Assembly: GCA_900752015.1 (NCBI GenBank)
Contig: CAADTZ010000052.1
Coordinates: forward strand, 1 to 9,861
Origin: an uncultured Collinsella sp.
GTDB taxonomy: Bacteria > Actinomycetota > Coriobacteriia > Coriobacteriales > Coriobacteriaceae
Length of the DNA: 9,861 nt
Direction: 5' to 3'
In this document: positions 1 through 4,748 of the stretch, in pieces
Position numbering within the stretch: position 1 is the first letter of the stretch
Layout of the letters: the number at the start of each line of letters is the position of its first letter
Notes under the pieces: model-generated
The model's database searches: none
The model's input: only the letters and a program-made list of their open reading frames with translations
What the model was told of the DNA's origin: nothing
Made by a program: the position numbers and the translations under genes

Positions 1-2
1 AG

Positions 3-68
3 CGGATCAAGAAGTCCCTCGGGTGGCTGAGCCCGATGGAGTACCGCAGGAAGCTTGGATACGCCTAG
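3..68 (+). pseudogene. C-terminal end of an IS3-family transposase (runs in from the left)
   Basis: Only the last 21 codons are in the window, ending at TAG 66-68. They read RIKKSLGWLSPMEYRR followed by KLGYA, the typical tail of the IS3-family OrfB (DDE, rve-domain) transposase, in which 'IK..LG.LSP.EYR..LG' is strongly conserved. The catalytic DDE residues lie outside the window, so activity cannot be judged, and the gene may be intact to the left. The enzyme would cut and join the IS ends by a copy-out-paste-in route. Confidence in the family is good despite the short piece, because this tail is distinctive. Confidence 0.75.
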
Positions 69-98
69 GCGCGGTCCAAGAAATCGTCCGCACCCCCA
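69..98 (+). mobile_element. Probable right terminal sequence of the IS3-family element
   Basis: IS3-family elements usually end a few tens of bases after the orfB stop codon. Here the stop is followed by a GC-rich stretch containing GTCCAAGAAATCGTCCG and ending CACCCCCA, after which base composition drops and a different reading frame carries on. I infer the IS boundary near base 98. The left end and any target-site duplication are outside the window, so the exact end is unproven. Confidence 0.4.
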
Positions 99-99
99 A

Positions 100-321
100 A
101 TGCTTCGAGAAAAGGAAACTTTTCAGACGCTCAGAGGCAGAGATGCAGAAGTTCTTCTTCGATTAACCGGACTGGGATTGCTGATTGAGGATATCCATCG
201 GCAGCAGTGGGACGTAGTAGATACGACGCTCATCTTCGACGATCCCGACGAAATTGAGAAAGAAGAAAGGGTTTATCGTAGGACCGAATTTGGAAACAGG
301 ATGGTATCTATACTTGGCTAG
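100..321 (+). pseudogene. Truncated hypothetical protein, C-terminal fragment beside the IS end
   Basis: The open frame reads through the inferred IS end and stops at TAG 319-321. From the first ATG inside host DNA (100) it gives 73 residues. It looks like genuine protein: a leucine-rich segment (VLLRLTGLGLLIEDIHR), an acidic stretch (FDDPDEIEKEE) and a closing YRRTEFGNRMVSILG. That ending resembles the 'LT.fG..f' winged-helix-like tail of several accessory proteins such as DUF4393-type sequences; this likeness is weak and from memory. No SD precedes ATG 100, and the frame also runs back into IS sequence (TTG 55). The simplest reading is the 3' remnant of a gene cut by the IS insertion. Confidence 0.4.
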
Positions 322-507
322 CTACTGCAGACAGCAATCTGAGCGCGCTCTTGTCGTCTTGGTTAAACTGCTCGGATCTACCAGTGATTTTTACTGCATT
401 AGGCATTCGTAAAGGGAATCGGTTCTTCACGATTCGCATCCTTTCTAGTGCTGCCTTTATTTAATGATCGAGATATGCTCGGCGACTGCGGTGTTCTGCC
501 CCTTAGG
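322..507. other. Intergenic stretch between converging frames
   Basis: This AT-richer stretch separates the plus-strand fragment from the end of the minus-strand 442-residue gene. The only structure I see is a 6-bp inverted repeat, GAATCG at 416-421 and CGATTC at 430-435. It has no T-run on either side, so it is not a convincing terminator. A 43-codon minus-strand frame (308-439) exists but has no properly spaced SD. Confidence 0.4.
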
Positions 508-1836
508 TTACAGACGGTTGTTTCTATTGAGCTTCCAGAGGAAATACATGGGGTTCTCTTTTGCCTTGGCTTCTCGCAAGAAATCTGCGGATTGAGATGC
601 AACGGCCCCTATGCCGGCAGCCCCGAGGAAGGCCATGGCATCAGAAGGTGATGCGATTCCGTATTGCCCCAATGTAAAGCTCGCAATTCCGATAGCGGCT
701 TCAATGCCTGCGGAGGTGACTAATCGGGATCGCTCGTTTTTCATCACTAAAGATATCTTGTGAAGCTCGGGCTCAATTAGGTCGTTCTTCAGGTCAGCTA
801 ATGTCGAGGTGTCGATGGGCCTTTCGCTCAGGCCTTTGGACAAGGTATCCCTAAACACAAGAAACGACTCTTCGTTTCTAATGCGGCAATCAAGGATGCT
901 ACGCAACGTTGCATTTTCAGCAATGGGGAGGGGGCAAGATAACCGGCGAATGGGTATGGTCTGATCTTTTCGAGGATAAAGGGTGGAAGTTGCGGACTCG
1001 AGGAACTCAATCTGAGCTGGACGAGTGGTTAAATACGAGCTATTCGAAAAATAGGGATTGACGAGGGCTTGAAAGCAATCGTCCAACAATGGCAGTAGGA
1101 TAGTCAAGATGCCGCCTTTCTCCAGCATGTCTCTATCCAATCGCGTTTCGCCTTGGCTTGCATAGAGCGATTCGTATTCAGACGGGATTACCAGGAAATC
1201 GACATCCATCTCATCATGGGACCCATATGCATCCATTCCCTCAATCGCTACATACAGATTCCCATCTGGTGCTTGTTTTAAAGTGCACGAGGTAGAGGAA
1301 CAGAATTGTCGTACGAGTTCATCCCAATAACTCGATATCAATCCTTTTGCTTTTGATTCTCTTTCGATTTGTCGCGCTAGGCAATCTTTGCAAAGAGGAA
1401 TGTAATTGCTCGAAAATCCGAGTATTCCAGCTTTGACTATGTCTTCGACTCGCATGGTCAAATAGATCCCGAATGCAAGTTCATCGACTGAGACATAATC
1501 ATCGTGCCCCATTTCGAATGCCGATTCTATAGGGCAATGAATCAGTGTTTTATCTGCATACAATGCTGAGAACTTTGCCAAATGGTAAATGTTTTGCTCT
1601 CGACAGGCATAGTCAGTGCAGGGGAATTTGCCTCCTTCAAGGGTGGAGTCAACAGAAAAATTGAACAGGGATTGATTTTCGATTTTTTCGATTGGGATAA
1701 GGGGTGCAAGGCCCCTAATAAAGGCGTCGAACCTCCTTTGCCCCAGTTCTTCTAGGTACGCAATTATTTCGGCAAGAGAGCTGTTCTTGAATGCGGCTAG
1801 ATAAGAATAAAGGTCATCGTATGCATGAGTCGCCAT
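508..1836 (-). CDS. Hypothetical accessory protein with cysteine pairs and a hydrophobic C-terminal helix pair
   Basis: I do not recognise this 442-residue protein. The ATG at 1836 is preferred because AGGTGA lies 6 nt upstream; an in-frame GTG at 1845 overlaps the upstream small ORF's stop as GTGA and is the alternative. Residues 70-160 hold C73, C78, C101 and a CKDC pair (C149, C152), a possible zinc or other structural metal site. Residues about 375-417 are small and hydrophobic (IEAAIGIASFTLG, FLGAAGIGAVAS) and could be a membrane or pore-like helical hairpin. The protein ends NPMYFLWKLNR. Base composition is clearly AT-richer than the genes to the right and the neighbours are an IS end and a large palindrome, so horizontal acquisition is likely. 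A phage-defence or toxin role fits this setting but has no direct support. Confidence 0.8.
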   Translation of the reverse strand: MATHAYDDLYSYLAAFKNSSLAEIIAYLEELGQRRFDAFIRGLAPLIPIEKIENQSLFNFSVDSTLEGGKFPCTDYACREQNIYHLAKFSALYADKTLIHCPIESAFEMGHDDYVSVDELAFGIYLTMRVEDIVKAGILGFSSNYIPLCKDCLARQIERESKAKGLISSYWDELVRQFCSSTSCTLKQAPDGNLYVAIEGMDAYGSHDEMDVDFLVIPSEYESLYASQGETRLDRDMLEKGGILTILLPLLDDCFQALVNPYFSNSSYLTTRPAQIEFLESATSTLYPRKDQTIPIRRLSCPLPIAENATLRSILDCRIRNEESFLVFRDTLSKGLSERPIDTSTLADLKNDLIEPELHKISLVMKNERSRLVTSAGIEAAIGIASFTLGQYGIASPSDAMAFLGAAGIGAVASQSADFLREAKAKENPMYFLWKLNRNNRL

Positions 1837-1841
1837 TTCGC

Positions 1842-1943
1842 TCACCTACACTTTCGGAAAGAGTTTTGCGTCGTTATTTCCGAGGCGTCGTTGGGCTCGC
1901 AATCGACTCTAGTGTGCAGCTGCTTCTCGACGTACTCCCTCAT
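1842..1943 (-). CDS. 33-codon small ORF coupled to the downstream hypothetical gene
   Basis: Too short for routine gene calling. The frame starts at ATG 1943-1941, preceded by a perfect GGAGG (1954-1950) with 6-nt spacing, and ends at TGA 1844-1842. The peptide begins MREYVEKQLHTRVDCEPNDA and ends RKCR; it is charged and has two cysteines. Its stop codon overlaps GTG 1845 and lies within the SD of ATG 1836, so ribosomes finishing here would restart on the 442-residue gene. It could be a leader peptide, a small partner protein, or the 5' stub of a decayed gene. The strong SD and coupling argue for translation. Confidence 0.5.
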   Translation of the reverse strand: MREYVEKQLHTRVDCEPNDASEITTQNSFRKCR

Positions 1944-1949
1944 GTTCTG

Positions 1950-2028
1950 CCTCCACATGTAACTAATTGATTTGCTATGTGCCATTATGAATGGTATATA
2001 GCAAATCAATTAGTTACATTTAATGGAG
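1950..2028 (-). promoter_or_regulatory. Possible SD-sequestering extension of the hairpin
   Basis: Read on the minus strand, CTCCA (2028-2024) lies before the long hairpin and TGGAG (1955-1951) after it. These five bases are complementary, and the second copy contains four bases of the small ORF's GGAGG. A transcript entering from upstream of the hairpin could therefore close this outer helix and hide the ribosome site, whereas one starting inside the hairpin could not. A loose promoter-like pair within the same stretch (TTAAAT, 17 bp, TATATA on the minus strand) is weak. The pairing is seen in the sequence; the regulation is inferred. Confidence 0.35.
1957..2019. repeat. 63-nt near-perfect palindrome, 30-bp stem with 3-nt loop
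   Basis: The arms 1957-1978 and 1998-2019 are perfect 22-bp reverse complements. Pairing continues inward through positions 1979-1986 against 1990-1997 with two G-T wobbles, leaving only ATG (1987-1989) as loop. It is AT-rich, with no T-run outside the stem, so it is not an ordinary terminator. It lies 14 bp upstream of the small ORF start. Possible roles are an operator with two dimer sites, a recombination site, or a cruciform/RNA hairpin controlling the operon. Confidence 0.85.
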
Positions 2029-2109
2029 CATTGCGAGCGTGGCGCGCGCAAAGAAGAGTCGTTGTATGGAGGCTTCCGGCAACGGCCTTTTGTACGTCCG
2101 TGACTGTTG
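2029..2109. other. Intergenic spacer with no recognised feature
   Basis: This is the step from AT-rich accessory DNA to GC-richer sequence, between the long palindrome and the first copy of the intergenic repeat. I see no convincing ORF, promoter or hairpin in it. Confidence 0.4.
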
Positions 2110-2330
2110 GGTGCTATCGCGGATGACGTCATTGTTGCCTGCACTCTCGATCCAAGGATGTAATTACGGAAGTGCGGGGAAAATCGAGAACCTTCGAGCA
2201 CAACGCGATTTTTAGCACCAAAACCGCAGTTCGCGGAAGCGAAAACTGGGGCCTGGTTAGCATTTCTTCGATTTTCCCCGCACTTCCGAATTTGACCCCT
2301 TGCCGCACCTTGATCACGTCTTCAAGTGGC
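2110..2330. repeat. Palindromic intergenic repeat, copy A (about 221 bp)
   Basis: The whole stretch matches 4290-4513 in the same orientation at roughly 80% identity by eye. Its core is bounded by perfect 21-bp inverted arms, 2167-2187 and 2268-2288, each built on GGAAGTGCGGGGAAAA or its complement. With a one-base bulge, three more bases pair. Inside the core a smaller hairpin forms from CAGTTCGC and GCGAAAACTG around 2227-2248. No coding frame is shared by both copies. It looks like a miniature inverted-repeat or REP/BIME-like family, or a structured RNA element. Confidence 0.85.
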
Positions 2331-2435
2331 TGGTTCATCGCTAATGGAGTTTTCTGCGGTGCTTGAATTGCGGTGTTGTGATTAGGGCAAAAGGCTCTTG
2401 GCTCCGGGGAGGCTCATCGCACGAAAATTCAAGTT

Positions 2436-2464
2436 GCTGCTGAAGTAGGGCTTGCTTCGGCAGC
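2436..2464. repeat. 10-bp hairpin
   Basis: GCTGCTGAAG (2436-2445) pairs with CTTCGGCAGC (2455-2464) with one wobble and a 9-nt loop. No T-run follows on either strand. It is the first of a run of hairpins on the 3' side of the ATP-binding gene. Confidence 0.55.
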
Positions 2465-2489
2465 GCTAACAATAAGGGCGGCTCTGCTA

Positions 2490-2533
2490 GTCTCGGGAGA
2501 CCGCGGCATTCGGCGGGCCTGCCGAATGCCGCG
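2490..2533. repeat. Two abutting hairpins, the second with a 13-bp GC-rich stem
   Basis: GTCTC-GG-GAGAC (2490-2501) is immediately followed by a perfect 13-bp stem, CGCGGCATTCGGC (2502-2514) with GCCGAATGCCGCG (2521-2533), enclosing the loop GGGCCT. The second is strong enough to block a polymerase or protect a 3' end, but there is no T-run, so it does not look like a standard intrinsic terminator. Confidence 0.65.
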
Positions 2534-2560
2534 ATCAGTAGCGGTCAGTAGCGGTCAGTA
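2531..2560. repeat. Three tandem 10-bp units
   Basis: GCGATCAGTA is followed by two identical GCGGTCAGTA units. The first overlaps the end of the preceding hairpin. The CAGTA core recurs in the 22-bp repeats just downstream, so the two sets may share an origin. Confidence 0.7.
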
Positions 2561-2612
2561 TATTCTTCGGAGCCGTTTCTCTGGGCTTCGGCGGACTTGC
2601 CAACTCGCGCTT

Positions 2613-2667
2613 GGGCACTACTCAGTAGATTACTCAGCAGTGCCCAGTAGATTACTCAGTAGTGCCC
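2613..2667. repeat. Two 22-bp tandem units inside alternative hairpins
   Basis: Units 2623-2644 and 2645-2666 differ at one base; each contains AGTAGATTACT and ends GTGCC. The single GGGCACT at 2613-2619 can pair either with AGTGCCC at 2639-2645 (short hairpin) or, as GGGCACTACT, with AGTAGTGCCC at 2658-2667 (long hairpin). The two folds exclude each other. The array begins 57 bp beyond the stop codon of the ATP-binding gene, in its probable 3' untranslated region. Confidence 0.7.
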
Positions 2668-2723
2668 AGCAGGGGGAGGGCAGCAAACGCAATGGGCCTG
2701 TTTCCCGGCTAGGACCTGCAGCC

Positions 2724-4106
2724 TCAAACTTCGCTTGGCATCCTGTAGAACTGGTGCGGGTCTTTCGGGCTTTTCCCTACCCATTCCAACAGGCCTCGCC
2801 CGGCAAGGTCTTTCAGAGTCTTCGAGGCCGTTTTCCTACCGACATTGGACTCCCGCGCGAGGTCGGAGGTCGTGATTTTCCCCTGAGCGGCGGCAATTGC
2901 CATCGCTGCTCGTTCGCGCTCGCTGAGGAGCGGTCGGTTGTCGGCCGCGGTTCTCCTGAAGGCCGCTTTCTGTAACCCAGGACGCTCGAAGACGACGACG
3001 GTGCTGTTGACGGTCTGCTCGAAGCGGAACCTCACGCCGGCTGCCTCGCAGGCCTCCTTGATGCGCGGTATGCCCGTGCCGTACTGCTCGATGACGCCGG
3101 CGCGGAACAGGGTGCGCGCGATCGCGGGGTTTCGGAGGCCGAACTCGCTCGCGGTACCGTCTAGGTGCTCTTGCGGCGAGTCGCCCTCGGGGAACAGGCC
3201 CGGGCTCACGATCTGGACGGTGTCCATGAACACGTTGACCTCGACGGCGGTGCCGGTGGTGTAGTCGCGGTGGCACAGCGCGTTGGCAACCGCCTCGCGG
3301 ATGGCCTCGGCCGGGATCTCGGGGATCTCCTTGCGGTACATGCCCGTCTCGCCGATGACGAACTCGCGCCTGATGTTCGACGTCACGAAGTACTCGGCGA
3401 AGTCGAGCAGCTTGAGCATGGTGCCGCACTCGCGGCGCAGGTCGAGGATCTTGGCCTTGGTGTTGCCGCCCAGAAGCCCCAGCTTCATCCTGGGGTAGGT
3501 GTCGGATCCCTCGCAGAACAGCTCCACCGCGGCGTTTCTTAGGCTGCCGTCGGGCGCGACGAGGTCGAGCCTTGCCAAGGTGTCCTCCACGCCGGCGAAC
3601 CCGCCGCCCACGCGTCCGGCCCTGCCGCCGCGCGCGACGAAGTCACGCACCGCCTGCTCGTCGGCGTCGGAGACGGGCCTGCCGGACGGCAGCGAGTCCC
3701 ACGGGCTACGGGCGCGCTCACGCTTGACGACCATGGCGCTCAGCTCCGAGGCCGACAGCGCTTTGTTCGAAGTCCCCACGCGGGTGAAGTAGCGTCCGTC
3801 GGCGGAGTAGGGGGCGTCGGCACCTGAGAAGGCAATTTTGATGTATCGCAGCCCATCATCGGCGTCGAGGCACTCGACCGTCGGGAACACCGCGGGCTCG
3901 ATCTTGTCGGACACCCACGACGTCACCTGGCGCAGCGTTGCGTCGCTGACATCCTGGCCGATGACATCGCCGTTGTCCTTCACGCCGAAGTAGAGCTCGC
4001 CGCGGCCGTGCTTGTTCAGCATGGCGCTGATGGCTTGCAGTGCTTCTTTATGCTCGCCAGTGGACTTCTTGAACTCGACGGTCTCGCTCTCGCTGCCCAG
4101 GTTCAT
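2724..4106 (-). CDS. AlbA_2 (Schlafen-type) / HATPase_c_4 ATP-binding protein with C-terminal winged helix
   Basis: This 460-residue protein shows the full layout of a widespread family often mislabelled 'RecG-like helicase'. Residues about 5-125 form the AlbA_2/Schlafen-like domain (ESETVEFKKS, then ELYFGVKDNGDVIGQD, then YFTRVGTSNKAL). Residues about 265-375 form the HATPase_c_4 domain: N-box EAVANALCHRDY at 271-282, SPGLFPEG at 301-308, and RNPAIARTLFRAGVIEQYG followed by TGIPRI at 325-348. Residues about 393-456 form a winged helix-turn-helix (ITTSDLARESNVGRKTASKT). The family is thought to act in DNA binding or transcription control, often beside mobile DNA. ATG 4106 is preceded by AAAGG with 8-nt spacing and a TATAAT promoter box. 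It is GC-rich like the host genes and stands alone between two repeat copies. Its target is unknown. Confidence 0.9.
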   Translation of the reverse strand: MNLGSESETVEFKKSTGEHKEALQAISAMLNKHGRGELYFGVKDNGDVIGQDVSDATLRQVTSWVSDKIEPAVFPTVECLDADDGLRYIKIAFSGADAPYSADGRYFTRVGTSNKALSASELSAMVVKRERARSPWDSLPSGRPVSDADEQAVRDFVARGGRAGRVGGGFAGVEDTLARLDLVAPDGSLRNAAVELFCEGSDTYPRMKLGLLGGNTKAKILDLRRECGTMLKLLDFAEYFVTSNIRREFVIGETGMYRKEIPEIPAEAIREAVANALCHRDYTTGTAVEVNVFMDTVQIVSPGLFPEGDSPQEHLDGTASEFGLRNPAIARTLFRAGVIEQYGTGIPRIKEACEAAGVRFRFEQTVNSTVVVFERPGLQKAAFRRTAADNRPLLSERERAAMAIAAAQGKITTSDLARESNVGRKTASKTLKDLAGRGLLEWVGKSPKDPHQFYRMPSEV

Positions 4107-4143
4107 CCGCGCTGCCTTTCCCGTTCGTTGCTTGTCTCGTTGG

Positions 4144-4149
4144 ATTATA
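4144..4149 (-). promoter_or_regulatory. -10 box for the ATP-binding protein gene
   Basis: The minus strand carries a perfect TATAAT here, which would place the transcription start about 30 nt before ATG 4106. The matching -35 position (GTTTTC, about 17 bp upstream) is a poor match to TTGACA, which suggests a weak or activator-dependent promoter. Confidence 0.5.
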
Positions 4150-4232
4150 CCGTGGTCACCATGGGCGAAAACGTGGAAGCGCGCTTGCTTGCCTCTACCA
4201 TGTTCTCATGCGCCTTAATGCCCTTTGTGAAG

Positions 4233-4270
4233 AATCGTCCCATTGGGAAACGGGTCCCTATGGAACGATT
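4233..4270. terminator. Hairpin with short T-run, possible weak terminator
   Basis: Positions 4233-4248 pair with 4255-4270 (AATCGT/ACGATT, CCAT/ATGG, GGGA/TCCC) with two single mismatches and a 6-nt loop. TTTT (4269-4272) closes the plus-strand side. It lies between two divergently transcribed units, so it terminates no visible gene. It may insulate the operon on the right from read-through, or mark an old gene end. Confidence 0.3.
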
Positions 4271-4289
4271 TTGGTATCAGGCATAGGGG

Positions 4290-4513
4290 GGCGCTATCGT
4301 GGATGTCGTCACCATTGCCTGCGCCCTCGATCCAGAGATGTAATTACAGAAGTGCGGGGAAAAATCGAAAACCTTCGAGCACAACGCGGTTTTTTTGTAT
4401 CAAAACCGCAGGTCGCGGAAGCCTAAAACGGGGGTCTGGTCAGCATTCCTTTGGTTTTCCCCGCACTTCCGAATTTGGCCTCTCGCCACATCCCGATTAC
4501 GTCTTAAAGTGGC
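4290..4513. repeat. Palindromic intergenic repeat, copy B (about 224 bp)
   Basis: Same orientation and same blocks as 2110-2330: CTATCG.GGATG at the start, GATGTAATTAC before the left arm, CCTTCGAGCACAACGCG in the middle, and CCGCACTTCCGAATTTG at the right arm. Perfect inverted arms of 15 bp lie at 4349-4363 and 4455-4469. It differs from copy A at scattered positions, mostly in loops and flanks, while the arms are best kept, as expected for selection on, or mobilisation through, the palindrome. It ends about 170 bp before the pel promoter. Confidence 0.85.
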
Positions 4514-4684
4514 GCAAAAAGCCGTGTGCTCTGCTTGATTTTGCTCAGGAATTATGCCTGAGGGGTAGTGGATTCGCCTTTCTCCGCCGTGCAGCGGCAC
4601 GTGTAGGGCTCTCTGGCTCAGGCGCGAGTCGCTTCCCGTCTGAAAAAGTTCTTAAAACAGCTTTAAAGTTGCCTTTGGCCTACA
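4514..4684. other. Upstream region of the pel operon
   Basis: No gene is apparent. There are two small hairpins: CTCAGG (4544-4549) with CCTGAG (4557-4562), and CGTGC (4588-4592) with GCACG (4597-4601). Neither is followed by a T-run. The last 60 bases become AT-rich, as expected just upstream of a promoter. I see no c-di-GMP riboswitch. Confidence 0.4.
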
Positions 4685-4714
4685 TTGACAGCGTACAATA
4701 CGCATGTTTACCAT
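4685..4714 (+). promoter_or_regulatory. Sigma-70-type promoter of the pel operon
   Basis: A perfect TTGACA (4685-4690) is followed after 18 bp by TACCAT (4709-4714), placing the transcription start near 4721 and leaving a leader of about 28 nt with SD GGGGAGGGGG (4731-4740) before GTG 4749. A better -10 alone, TACAAT (4694-4699), is also present but lacks a well-spaced -35. Either choice makes ATG 4704 or ATG 4713 unlikely as translation start. Confidence 0.5.
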
Positions 4715-4748
4715 GGCAAAAGCTAAATTTGGGGAGGGGGAGCGCACG

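Noticed and set aside
308..439. 43-codon minus-strand frame downstream of the orphan gene
   Set aside because: The AAAGG directly abuts the ATG, giving no room for ribosome spacing. It overlaps the end of the plus-strand fragment and matches nothing I know.
2623..2666. 22-bp tandem units as a CRISPR array
   Set aside because: Only two units, with no spacers between them and no cas genes nearby.
2836..3429. Arg/His-rich open frame on the same strand as the ATP-binding gene but in another frame
   Set aside because: Fully inside the 460-residue gene, with composition typical of a frame-shifted GC-rich sequence.
2724..4106. RecG-type helicase function for the AlbA_2 protein
   Set aside because: No helicase motifs (Walker A, DEAH box) are present. 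The ATP site is of GHKL type, and the 'RecG-like' label for this family is a known misannotation.
4544..4562. CTCAGG/CCTGAG hairpin as a terminator or attenuator before pel
   Set aside because: Six pairs only, no T-run, and it lies upstream of the promoter, so it would not be in the pel transcript.
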